From positions 124,001 to 188,000 of the forward strand of contig NZ_PTXL01000007.1 of assembly GCF_004343775.1 (NCBI RefSeq): DNA of 64,000 nt. The letters are read 5' to 3'. The notes beneath the pieces are model-generated. The model was not told where the DNA came from. It searched no databases and saw nothing but the letters and a program-made list of their open reading frames with translations. This DNA is from Burkholderia sp. SRS-46. GTDB lineage: Bacteria; Pseudomonadota; Gammaproteobacteria; Burkholderiales; Burkholderiaceae. Below are positions 17,935 to 25,671 of this stretch, in pieces. Positions within the stretch are counted from its first letter, which is position 1; each line of letters opens with the position of its first letter. The translations under genes and the position numbers were made by a program.

Positions 17935-17986
17935 GGCGGTCTGCCTGATGGCCCCCACTCGGTCAGGAGCCAGCAGGCAGACCGCC
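17935..17986. repeat. 13-bp perfect inverted repeat
   Basis: GGCGGTCTGCCTG (17935-17947) and CAGGCAGACCGCC (17974-17986) are perfect reverse complements separated by 26 bp. It marks the left part of the roughly 1-kb gene-free region 17.87-18.89 kb and may belong to the structured RNA or bound an insertion. Confidence 0.7.
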
Positions 17987-18099
17987 AACTGCACACATAC
18001 ATACACCGGGGGAAACCCCACGCGACGATTCGCCAAGTTGTCGCAAACCGCCGTAGCTCTATGCCGGGTAACGCTGGCTGGTAGGGCTGCAACGGGCGC

Positions 18100-18830
18100 T
18101 GGATGGCGACAGCCATCCTTCGACCCACTCTGAAGAAGTTGGGCGACACGGACACGGGAGCCTGGGCAACCAGGCCGAACCCTGTTCAACGTGAAGCGGT
18201 GAAAATCCGCACCGGGGGGCGTTCGGAAGCGAACGGCGTTACCCGGTCTCGGCAGGTGGGCTGATGAGGCGTCGGAAATGGCGCAGGGGCACGAGGGGAA
18301 ACCTGGACTGCTCGGCACCGTGCGGAAATGCACGGGTCTCTGGATAGCTTAAGCCTGTACTTGGGGGTGCGAGTCCCCCATCTGAGTCAAGACCCTTGGA
18401 TATGCCCCTTCGGGGGTGATGAGTCGGTGAAGGTTTCGGGACGGTAACCCGATGCTATGGAACATCGTAGGGCGAAAGTGGCCGTCGGCCATGAAGCGTA
18501 TGCGACTTCCGAAACCTGAGGCTCCATATCTCAAATCGCGGGTTTGACGCGTTGAGCTAACGTGGGAATCTCTGACGGCCATTTGACCAGGGTGGCACCT
18601 GGGACGGCGCAAGAGAGGGAGCGGCGGATAGTAAAGCTCGAGCCGAGCGCGAGACCTAATCAGTCGAGCGCCAGGCGAGCCCCGTTCGGGGCGCTTGAAA
18701 ACTGCCAGCGGTTGAAAGGTGTATGTACCCGAGATGGGAAGGGCTTGGCGGCCCATTTGCAGTCGATGCCGGACGCGATGCTTGGCGGCATCGCGCCCGA
18801 CCCTCTACCTTGGCCGGTAGAGCAGCGGAG
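18100..18830 (+). ncRNA. Candidate large structured RNA (possibly a group II intron remnant), identity unknown
   Basis: About 730 bp without a credible gene but with closely packed perfect hairpins: GGATGGC/GCCATCC (18101-18118), GCCTGG-GCAA-CCAGGC (18160-18175), CGTTC/GAACG (18220-18235), CCGTGC/GCACGG (18318-18335), TGGGGG/CCCCCA (18362-18380), CCCC-TTCG-GGGG (18405-18416), TCGGG/CCCGA (18436-18452), TGGCC/GGCCA (18479-18491) and GCCCC/GGGGC (18679-18692). The GCAA loop and the C(TTCG)G loop are stable RNA tetraloops only when read on the plus strand, so I assign plus. Purine-rich linkers (gaaa, ggaaat) between stems look like multi-helix RNA. It resembles domain I of a group II intron, but I see no reverse transcriptase gene and no clear domain V, so the class is unproven. 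Confidence 0.45.
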
Positions 18831-18892
18831 TGAAAAACTGAAACTCGGACTTCTCAAAGTCGACTCACCGGCCCCGCCCAGCGGCGGGGCTA

Positions 18893-19303
18893 TCAAAACT
18901 CGAGGTCTTCAAGCACGAACGCATAGGGCTTGAACTCCGGATGTGCCGCGACCAGTTCGTCTGGCCAGCCGACGACGCAGCGCAGCTCGAGGTCCCAGCT
19001 CCGGGTGTCGGGCTGTTTGTAACACAGATATATCCCGGCCGAATGAACCAGTTCATGGAGCCGGTCGGACATCGCTCGCTGCCTAGCGCTACTCGGATAC
19101 CGTTTGCGGCAGCGCTTTGAAAGCTCATCCCTGAGCTCGCCGACGGATTTTTCTTGGCCTGGCAGCTTCAGGGCTCGAAGAGCGTCGCGGGCCTTCTCTT
19201 CTACGCGTGAAGTAGCTGCCTCCGACGGCTCAATGCTCATTTCCGTGCACGGTACGCCCGAAACGTCGGTGCCGGCCACCAATCTCAAATGCACCATAGT
19301 CAT
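18893..19303 (-). CDS. Hypothetical protein next to the integrase
   Basis: A 136-residue soluble protein starting MTMVHLRLVAGTDVSG. ATG 19303 is chosen because GGGAG precedes it. The middle (EEKARDALRALKLPGQEKSVGELRDELSKRCRKRYPSSARQ) is helical and charged, and the end is YAFVLEDLEF. No family recognised. A strong GC hairpin GCCCCGCC/GGCGGGGC (18870-18889) directly after the stop may end its transcript. It lies between the structured RNA and the integrase, reading towards the RNA. Confidence 0.55.
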   Translation of the reverse strand: MTMVHLRLVAGTDVSGVPCTEMSIEPSEAATSRVEEKARDALRALKLPGQEKSVGELRDELSKRCRKRYPSSARQRAMSDRLHELVHSAGIYLCYKQPDTRSWDLELRCVVGWPDELVAAHPEFKPYAFVLEDLEF

Positions 19304-19404
19304 GCTCCCATTCGCAATGTGTCGTACGGGCCCGCCCACTGCTGTGGACAGGCGTGCGCATCCGAATCGCCTCGATTTTCAAGACAATCGTCTCGAAGTT
19401 GGAG

Positions 19405-20418
19405 TTAGGCGACTGTGCACAAATTGCGGGTTGGCTGCCGAACTGCTGCCACCAATTCGGCATCAGTCGGGTTGTAGTAGCGCATGGCCTCCTGCATGTT
19501 TACCCACCCCATGATTTTCGTCAGGGTGGGGGCCTGCATGCGCGGCGCGAGCCTCGACGCTGCTTCGTGCCGGAGGTCGTGGAAGCACAGTCCAGTAATC
19601 CCGGCGCGCTTGCAGGCGCGGCGGAAGGCCGCGCTCAGTCCGCGCGAATCGTAAAAGGAAGTGAGCCGGTCGCCGTCACTGAGCTCGAGCAACGCCCGAA
19701 CTGCCGCTTCCGCCTCTTCGCTCATCGGAACCGTGCGCGGATGGCCGTTCTTGGTGATACCCAACCGGATGGCGGGGACTTCGAGGTCGATTTGCGCTCG
19801 GCGAAGCTTCACAATCTCGCCCGCCCGCATGCCCGTCTCCTTGGCGAGCACGATGCAATAAGCAAGGCACGGTGCCTTGCTCTCTCGTGCCGCGGCCATC
19901 AGGCGCACCTCCTCGTCCCCGCGCAGGCGCCGGTTGCGATGATGTCCCGGCTTGGGCCATTCCAGGCCGGCGAGCGGGTTGCCCAGAGGGTATTTCCACG
20001 ATTCCCTGGCCTTCGTGAACACGCCCGAAATAACGACCAGCTCGCGCCGGACCGTCTCCGCGCAGCAGGATTGCAGGCGCTGCTCGACATATTTCTCGAA
20101 GTCCTGGCTGTCCAGCGTAGAGAGAGGCCGCAACGCCAACGGATGTCGCTTCAACGCACGAATGCGAACCATTTCCGTGTCTGCGCCACGCTTTTTGGGC
20201 GTCTCCTGCCGACCATAGCGCTCGAGCAGGTCGCCAAAGGTTATGCGCTTGAGCACGGAGCGGTCGACGAATTCGCTCCGGTCCATCTCTGACTCAACGG
20301 ACGTGACCCAGGTCTGCGCGTCGCGCTTGGTCTCAAAGGTGCGGGTCTGGGTGGGATAGCCGGTGCGGCGAATCACGGCTTGGTATTGGTACTCGCCACG
20401 TTTGCGGATGGAAGCCAT
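19405..20418 (-). CDS. int: Tyrosine recombinase (integrase of element 1)
   Basis: A 337-residue phage-type integrase. The N-terminal part (MASIRKRGEYQYQAVIRRTGYPTQ...) is an arm-binding/AP2-like domain and the catalytic domain has TGMRAGEI (first Arg), a beta-hairpin Lys (ITKNGHPRTVP), HDLRHEAASRL (His-x-x-Arg) and MGWVNMQEAMRYYN with the nucleophile tyrosine; Trp takes the place of the usual second His. ATG 20418 is chosen: upstream residues to 20481 overlap the arm repeat. It is the last gene before the tRNA-derived att repeat at 20569-20614 and reads inward, typical for an integrase using the tRNA-Arg site. Confidence 0.92.
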   Translation of the reverse strand: MASIRKRGEYQYQAVIRRTGYPTQTRTFETKRDAQTWVTSVESEMDRSEFVDRSVLKRITFGDLLERYGRQETPKKRGADTEMVRIRALKRHPLALRPLSTLDSQDFEKYVEQRLQSCCAETVRRELVVISGVFTKARESWKYPLGNPLAGLEWPKPGHHRNRRLRGDEEVRLMAAARESKAPCLAYCIVLAKETGMRAGEIVKLRRAQIDLEVPAIRLGITKNGHPRTVPMSEEAEAAVRALLELSDGDRLTSFYDSRGLSAAFRRACKRAGITGLCFHDLRHEAASRLAPRMQAPTLTKIMGWVNMQEAMRYYNPTDAELVAAVRQPTRNLCTVA

Positions 20419-20474
20419 TTCCTGTTCCTGTTCAGTTGGGGAACAGGGTATAGGCGCGAGCGAGGGGCATGACT

Positions 20475-20490
20475 GCAGCAAAATTGCAGC
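20475..20490 (+). repeat. Candidate integrase arm site (right) of element 1
   Basis: Second copy of GCAGCAAAATTGCAGC, identical to 3849-3864 and in the same orientation, 79 bp inside the right att repeat and just upstream of the integrase start. A pair of identical sites inside both ends of an element is the arrangement of integrase arm-type sites. Confidence 0.5.
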
Positions 20491-20568
20491 AAAAACCCAA
20501 AAAACCGCTGGAAAGTAGTGCCAGATAAGCTCGCGCCCAGCGCAAGCCCTTGATTTCTATAGACTTTC

Positions 20569-20614
20569 TTGGCGCGCCCGGCTGGGATCGAACCAGCAAC
20601 CCCTGCCTTCGGAG
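20569..20614 (-). repeat. tRNA-Arg(CCG) 3' fragment: att site between element 1 and the P2-like prophage
   Basis: 46 bp identical to 55786-55831. Read on the minus strand it is the 3' part of tRNA-Arg from the anticodon loop (CTCCGAA-type loop, anticodon CCG) through the T-arm GGTTCGATCCCAGCC to the acceptor end GGGCGCGCCA. Only the 3' part is present, so no functional tRNA is made here. It is the right att of element 1 and the left att of the prophage. Confidence 0.88.
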
Positions 20615-20721
20615 TTTTACTGTCACACACCGACCCGTTATAAATCAATGCCTTGCGCAGCTCGCACACTGGAAAATCAAGGCTAATCCGGGTCAATCGG
20701 CACCAACACTTCCCCGTGCAA

Positions 20722-20737
20722 GCTGCAATTTAGCTGC
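20722..20737 (-). repeat. Candidate integrase arm site (left) of the P2-like prophage
   Basis: On the minus strand this is GCAGCTAAATTGCAGC. The same sequence with one terminal change lies at 55721-55736, near the other end of the prophage. It differs from the element 1 arm 16-mer at one internal base. Confidence 0.5.
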
Positions 20738-20849
20738 ACGGCACCTGTCGTAAAACAATGTCAGACGCCGCATTCGCCCGGTAATACTGACAGGCTTGGC
20801 TCAATTCCTCGCGTGCTACATTCCGCAGGTTTTCCACTGAGGAATCGGC

Positions 20850-21389
20850 ATGGGCTTTGCATTCATTCGAGAAGGCGACACGACCTCACACGGCGGGCGC
20901 GTGCTCGCGTGCGACCCCACCAACACCGTCGACGGCAAGGCGCTGGCACTGCTCGGCACGATGGTTTCATGCCCGAAGTGCAGCGGCGTATTCCCCATCG
21001 TCAAGGTGAAGCGCGAACTCAACATGACGTTCGGCGGCGTCCCGGTCGCATCCGATGGCGACATGACTGCGTGCGGCGCAACCCTGATCGCGTCGCAGAA
21101 CACGGCCACGGCCTCTCCCACGTCGGGATCGGGTGCCCCGGTCGGCGGCGGGAAAAGCGTGCTCGCGCAGCTCGACGGGGCCTATCGCGGACGCTTCCAA
21201 CTAGTCGATGACCAGACGCGCGAGCCTCTCGCGAATCACCCCTACACCATCACGTCGGCGGACGGCCAGAAAATCCAAGGCACGACGGACGCAAGCGGCC
21301 ACACCGATTGGCTGAGCAGTCATCAGGCGTCGTCGTTGACGTTCGATCAACCAGGCTCGCCCGGAACTGCGGGAGCAGGCGAGGCATGA
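20850..21389 (+). CDS. PAAR-domain protein (type VI secretion spike tip)
   Basis: A 179-residue protein. Residues about 1-95 form a PAAR domain (FIREGDTTSHGGRVLACD; VSCPKCSGVFPIVKV; FGGVPVASDGDMTACGATLIAS) that would cap the VgrG trimer, with His/Cys residues for the metal at the tip. The remaining 80 residues (about 110-170) look like a small beta-domain of the kind that binds effectors. GAGGAAT lies before ATG 20850. It overlaps the nuclease gene by 4 bp (ATGA), so PAAR, effector and immunity genes form one unit. It sits in the cargo zone at the left end of the P2-like prophage, unexpected for a T6SS part. Confidence 0.9.
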   Translation: MGFAFIREGDTTSHGGRVLACDPTNTVDGKALALLGTMVSCPKCSGVFPIVKVKRELNMTFGGVPVASDGDMTACGATLIASQNTATASPTSGSGAPVGGGKSVLAQLDGAYRGRFQLVDDQTREPLANHPYTITSADGQKIQGTTDASGHTDWLSSHQASSLTFDQPGSPGTAGAGEA

Positions 21390-22162
21390 GCACCCCATAT
21401 TCGGGCGGTTCGGCCGCTGGAGGGTCCAAAGCTGGCGGCCAAACCACCGTCGTCGGGGCCAGGAAGGGCATAACGCCAGAGGACAAAGCCTTTCTCTGTC
21501 GCGTCATGTGTGATTGCGCCAAGTTCGGCGTTTGGACGCGCGGAGGGGGGCGGCTTCAGCGGCAGAAGTGCGTCGAGCAACGAATCGACGCGGAGAACAC
21601 CCGATCGGTTGAAGCGACCGGGAAGAAGACCGTATACGTCCCGGAGGTCAGCTACAACATGATCACGAAACCGCCCTCGCCGATCATGTCGAAAGACGAC
21701 CCGATGGAACCCCACGACGATCTGCTGGACTATATCCGCAACAGTTGGCCGGGCAAGATGAAGGGCTACCTCGAAGGAAAGCGGACCGGCATAGACCAGA
21801 CGCGCCGCCCCGACGTAGTGATCGTGCACGATCCCTCGCGGCCGCCCGAGCAATCGAACCTCCGAGCGGTCATCGAGATGAAGTTCGATGACGAGCTCAG
21901 GCGGGGCCAAGCAGCCGATTACATTAAGATCGCGGGCGACGAATCGAAGTACGTGCCGGTCAGGCGGGCGCAATGTGGCTGCCCTGACGAGGATGCAGAG
22001 AAAGAGCCGGCGCGATCGACCCAACGCAGCACCAGCACCGACACCGACGAGCTGTTCGGCGGGAATGCAGGCGGATCGCACAAAACCGGGCCTCTCGGAT
22101 TGCCGCAGCTGCCACCGGTCGGCCCCGGCCCGGCGGCTCCAGGCATCGCCTTTCCTTTTTGA
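21386..22162 (+). CDS. VRR-NUC domain nuclease, probable T6SS effector
   Basis: A 258-residue protein with a PD-(D/E)xK fold of the VRR-NUC type: RRPDVVIVHDP (Pro142-Asp143), AVIEMKFDDE (Glu164-x-Lys166) and the following GQAADYIKI with the Gln/Tyr typical of the family (about 174-180). The N-terminal 100 residues include four close cysteines (FLCRVMCDCAKFGVW plus KCVEQ) and no signal peptide. The C-terminus is Pro/Gly-rich. Start ATG 21386 overlaps the PAAR stop. VRR-NUC effectors such as the TseV group damage target-cell DNA; the immediately following immunity-like gene supports the toxin role. All visible catalytic residues are intact. Confidence 0.82.
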   Translation: MSTPYSGGSAAGGSKAGGQTTVVGARKGITPEDKAFLCRVMCDCAKFGVWTRGGGRLQRQKCVEQRIDAENTRSVEATGKKTVYVPEVSYNMITKPPSPIMSKDDPMEPHDDLLDYIRNSWPGKMKGYLEGKRTGIDQTRRPDVVIVHDPSRPPEQSNLRAVIEMKFDDELRRGQAADYIKIAGDESKYVPVRRAQCGCPDEDAEKEPARSTQRSTSTDTDELFGGNAGGSHKTGPLGLPQLPPVGPGPAAPGIAFPF

Positions 22163-22167
22163 AGATC

Positions 22168-23286
22168 ATGACGAAAGACGAACTGATTGCGTGGGCAAAC
22201 GACCCACGCCGACAAGACACCCTGCCCTTTGGGCTGTACGAACCGCTCGAACAAAAGGCCATCGTCGGAGCCGCCCTGGTCGTGCGCGGGGCGCTGTACT
22301 TCAAAGGCGGGCACACGAAGCCCGTGCGCGCCGCTCTCGTCAACTGCTACAACCGCTATATGGCGGCGATCGATGATTTCGCGAAGGCTTTCGCGAAAGC
22401 TGCCGAGCAGCCCGCCCCGACGGTGAGCCCGATGCAATGGTTCTACGAGGAGGGGCAGAAGCCTGTCGCGTTCGCCAAGGCGCGCAGATTCCCGGCGGCC
22501 GCCGACGACGTGGCGAGCAGTCAGGTGCTCGTGGCAACAACGACCAGCGCCGGCCACAAGCTCGCAACCGGATTTTTCGAGTTCTCAGCGTTTTGCATTC
22601 CGGACTGGCAGGCAGAACTTGGGGACCGCGGACTCGACGCGATGGTGTTCACCGTGCCCCGTCGCTTTCTGGAAATGTGCCCTGGCACGTTCGAGGCACT
22701 GTTCTCGGAATTCGCAGCGGCGGTGCCGACGATATGGGGGCATGCAGGCATCGGGGTCAACCTCCCGCCGCTGGACCCGGAAGCCAATGAAGCGAGCGAG
22801 AATTTTTGGTCGCGCCTGTATGGTCCGGGCGTCGACGTCGGCGATCCGATGCGGACGTCGATCCGCGACCTCGTAGACAAGATCAAGACCGTCGATTGGT
22901 TGACTGCCCTCGACGGGGATCTCGTGCGCCGCGCCGGCGGCGCGGATGCATTGATGCTTCCGCCGGACTGGTTCCGCAAAGCCCCGCTCGGCCAGGGCGG
23001 CCTACTCGTTCAGGCGGGCGTCAAGCCGGTAGCAGGCGTGCCGATCGGCAAGGGAGTGCCTCCCGCGCCGCCGGCCGCATACGTGCTACTCAATCATGCG
23101 CTGCGCGCGATCGTGGCAGACAAGAGCGGCATCCTCCAGCGCGGCACGGTCAACAGCACCGCCCCCTTGCTCAATACGACCGTCGCAAGCGAGGCGTGGT
23201 TGCAGCGCTTCAGCGTGCCCGACGACGAGCTCAATGGCTACTGGGTCGAGTTGCACAAAACACCTAAGCTCCCGCCGTCGCCGTAG
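22168..23286 (+). CDS. Type VI immunity family protein (DUF3396)
   Basis: A 372-residue cytoplasmic protein matching my picture of the DUF3396/type VI immunity family (KATRFPAA-like start of the second third, IPDWQAELGDRGLDAMVFTVPRRFLE, then GHAGIGVNLPP and DLVRRAGGADALMLPPDWF). It starts six bases after the nuclease stop at ATG 22168; a TTG three codons upstream is also open. Its place directly behind a VRR-NUC toxin indicates it protects the producing lysogen from the effector. The size fits the family, whose members are usually 250-400 residues. Confidence 0.8.
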   Translation: MTKDELIAWANDPRRQDTLPFGLYEPLEQKAIVGAALVVRGALYFKGGHTKPVRAALVNCYNRYMAAIDDFAKAFAKAAEQPAPTVSPMQWFYEEGQKPVAFAKARRFPAAADDVASSQVLVATTTSAGHKLATGFFEFSAFCIPDWQAELGDRGLDAMVFTVPRRFLEMCPGTFEALFSEFAAAVPTIWGHAGIGVNLPPLDPEANEASENFWSRLYGPGVDVGDPMRTSIRDLVDKIKTVDWLTALDGDLVRRAGGADALMLPPDWFRKAPLGQGGLLVQAGVKPVAGVPIGKGVPPAPPAAYVLLNHALRAIVADKSGILQRGTVNSTAPLLNTTVASEAWLQRFSVPDDELNGYWVELHKTPKLPPSP

Positions 23287-23317
23287 CCGCGGAATTTGGC
23301 CGCCCAGCTCGACCGCC

Positions 23318-24073
23318 TCAGGCAGGCTGCGCTGCCTGGCGCGGCCCACGTTGCCCCTCTACTCGAGGCACTTGCGGGCAGGTCGAACGCAATCCGTCAA
23401 TATGCTCGTGCAAGTTGGGCGGAATTCGCTGCCACATCGGATCAAGAATGAAGTCGATGCCTTCACGCCGCGCCTGTTTTGCGGCCGGCACGAAATCCGC
23501 GTCGCCGGCGATCAATACGATCTGATCCACCTGCTTCTTGAACGCCAACGATGAGACGTCCACCCCGATGCGCATGTCGACGCCCTTCTGTCGAACATCA
23601 ACCATCACATCATCAGGGGTGAGGTCAGCCATCTGCATCTTGCCTGCGAGCAAGAGGCCAACTTTGTCGGGCTTTATCGCCCATTGAGTGAAGTTCGAAA
23701 GGTGCCCAAGCCGAAGGGCGACCTTACGCATCCCGCGCAAGTGCTGATGCAGTGCGAGCCGAAATGCGGCTTCGGTAGACTTGCCAAAATCGATCGCTTG
23801 TTTGCTGATCGGATTGTGCATTTTCTTATCCAAAGGCGGGCAATCGTAGAAGAAAATTCTATAAAGCTCGCTCCGTTGGCGTCGTACTTGCTGCCTGGCC
23901 GCATGTTCTTCGTTCCCGCCACCGTTTCGCCGAGGCGCTCGTGGCGTCAGATGCGCACATGCCCATCGGTGTGCACATTCCGCGGCTCGACGAGCGTCAT
24001 GTGCGTTGTGCGGTTCAATTGAGCGAAAGCGCTTGATGAAGAACGCCCCATCAATAAGGATCGCTGTTGGCAT
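23318..24073 (-). CDS. NYN-domain (DUF88/LabA-like) protein
   Basis: A 251-residue protein with the PIN-like NYN fold: MPTAILIDGAFFIKRF at the start (first Asp), KGVDMRIGVDVSSLAFKKQVDQIVLIAGDADFVPAAKQARREG with the GDADF acidic cluster (about residues 165-205), then DFILDPMW. The acidic residues expected to bind metal are present, so RNase activity is plausible. It is on the opposite strand to the PAAR module, between that module and the phage head genes. This is where P2-like phages carry variable lysogenic-conversion or phage-exclusion genes, so a defence role is a fair guess. Confidence 0.82.
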   Translation of the reverse strand: MPTAILIDGAFFIKRFRSIEPHNAHDARRAAECAHRWACAHLTPRAPRRNGGGNEEHAARQQVRRQRSELYRIFFYDCPPLDKKMHNPISKQAIDFGKSTEAAFRLALHQHLRGMRKVALRLGHLSNFTQWAIKPDKVGLLLAGKMQMADLTPDDVMVDVRQKGVDMRIGVDVSSLAFKKQVDQIVLIAGDADFVPAAKQARREGIDFILDPMWQRIPPNLHEHIDGLRSTCPQVPRVEGQRGPRQAAQPA

Positions 24074-24550
24074 ATCGGATTCGTGTTTCTGATCTCAGAA
24101 CGCAAAGAAGCCCAAGGGTTCGGCGCGGCGCTGGATGGTGTGCGTCGGCGTACTGCCAAGGGCTCGATGACACTGACAATAGCAAAAGATATTACTTAGT
24201 GCAAGCCTAAGTATTACTTAGACAACACTAACCGACTGCATTGTGGTGCAACTACATGCATCAAATCGCACGATTCCGTCTCACCCAATCAAACCCTGAA
24301 ACCCACGCCATAAGGCGCGGCGAGCCGAATCGGCTGGTGCATTAAAACCACCCTATCAAGCGAAGCCCGCAGGCGCCGAGGGGACCGCGCGGCGGCCGGC
24401 GCGGGCCTGGCCTCCCCCCCAACCCTCAAAATGGCCGGCCCGGCCGCACGACAGGCTCGTAGCGCCGCCCGCCCTGCGGTGTCCGACCCTCTTGATACAT
24501 CGCGCGGGCCAACCGGTTGTAGCGACTCTATTCGCGCCGGCTCAAGACGC
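24074..24550. other. Gene-free stretch left of the portal gene, candidate cos region
   Basis: About 480 bp without a gene. Around 24187-24222 a direct repeat of TATTACTTAG occurs twice within 40 bp in an AT-rich patch. Around 24370-24425 lies a very GC-rich segment with GGCGCCGAGGGG, CGCGGCGGCCGGCGCG and CCTCCCCCCC. In P2 the cohesive-end site lies left of gene Q in a comparably GC-rich segment, so this is the best candidate here; no cos consensus was recognised. Confidence 0.35.
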
Positions 24551-24585
24551 AAAAAAAGCCGCGCCCGGTTGCCCGGTGCGCGGCC
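24551..24585 (-). terminator. Terminator after the portal gene
   Basis: On the minus strand a long stem GCCGCGC.CCGG / CCGG.GCGCGGC with a short loop is followed by seven T (the A-run at 24551-24557). It lies 30 bp after the portal stop and closes the P-Q operon. Confidence 0.85.
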
Positions 24586-24615
24586 CTGCTGTGTGAATTC
24601 GATTCGCCCTGTGCG

Positions 24616-25671
24616 CTACGCTGCTGCCGGCGCCGGCGGGATCTGATACTCGTCGAACCTCACGACCTCCTCGCCAAGCCACTCGTTCAGCTCGGCGAAG
24701 CGCGCCTGCAGCGGCATGATTTCGTTCCGGCCAAACACGCGCGCGGCCGTGTCCGGCGTGCCGAACCCGCCGGCATTGCCCGGCACAATGCCGAGCAGTT
24801 GCGGCGGCGTCCGATGTGCTGCGAGCAGGTCGTCACGCGTCACGTTCTTGATGTTGAAGAACTCGTCTTTCGCGGCGACCTCGGACACCGGGATGAGCTG
24901 GATACCGTCCTTCTTACCGTTCGGTGCGTACATGAACACATTGCGGAAGTTGCCCGGCCCCTTGGCACTCTTCAGCGCTTCCCGCATGTTGTCGACATCC
25001 TCTTGCTTCTGCGCGGCGTCGGTCATGTACAGGATGAAGCCGGCGTGGCTACCGTTCTCGTAATACTTCCGCCGGAACAGCGTCGACGATTCGTTCAGCC
25101 ACGCCGAATGAAGCGAGCTGAGATATTCCGGCAGGCCGTACACCTCCTGGTTGATGTCCGGACGCATGAGCTGGAACACGCTGCCAGGCTCGAAGTCATG
25201 CACGTCCTGCCAGCCGTTCACGTACACGAACCCGCTGAAATCTGCCTTGCGTCGTGTGTACTTCGCGAGCGCGGGCTCGAGCCGCAGCGTGTCGCCGAGC
25301 AGGTTCCGGCGTCGCTCCAGGTAGCCGTTGCCGAACGTCAGGAAGTCGAGCGCCCACCGTTCGAATGCCTGGCGCGACAACCATTTGTGCGGCCGGAACG
25401 TCGACGCCAACACGTTCGCCTTGAAGTACAGCGCAGAGCTGTGATGCGTGCTCGCGCGGAACGACTTAGCCAAGCCGGCAAAGCTCACCGGCGGCTCGAA
25501 CCATTTGCCGTTCGACCAGCACTCGACGTAATCGAGAATCTCGGCCCGGCTCATGACCGGCGTGGGATCGTCGAAGGTGAAGGCCTCGGCGCGCGCCGGC
25601 GCGACGCCGGCGGCGCTCGAATCCGGCGCGGCCGCGAACGTGCGCGGCACGCGCGATCGGCGCTTGCTCAT
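24616..25671 (-). CDS. Q: Phage portal protein (P2 gpQ-like)
   Basis: A 351-residue portal vertex protein, through which DNA enters the capsid; length fits P2 gpQ (344). Visible hallmarks include FDDPTPVMSRAEILDYVECWSNGKWFEPPVSF, LAKSFRASTHHSSALYFKANVL and the C-terminal RFAELNEWLGEEVVRFDEY. ATG 25671 overlaps the terminase stop by 4 bp, so the minus-strand order P-Q is coupled as in P2. A strong terminator follows. Confidence 0.93.
   Translation of the reverse strand: MSKRRSRVPRTFAAAPDSSAAGVAPARAEAFTFDDPTPVMSRAEILDYVECWSNGKWFEPPVSFAGLAKSFRASTHHSSALYFKANVLASTFRPHKWLSRQAFERWALDFLTFGNGYLERRRNLLGDTLRLEPALAKYTRRKADFSGFVYVNGWQDVHDFEPGSVFQLMRPDINQEVYGLPEYLSSLHSAWLNESSTLFRRKYYENGSHAGFILYMTDAAQKQEDVDNMREALKSAKGPGNFRNVFMYAPNGKKDGIQLIPVSEVAAKDEFFNIKNVTRDDLLAAHRTPPQLLGIVPGNAGGFGTPDTAARVFGRNEIMPLQARFAELNEWLGEEVVRFDEYQIPPAPAAA

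Noticed and set aside
18349..18756. A 135-codon minus-strand frame, and others in 17.86-18.93 kb
   Set aside because: They run through several perfect hairpins and have unlikely composition (Arg/Ser/Pro-rich). A structured RNA explains the region better.
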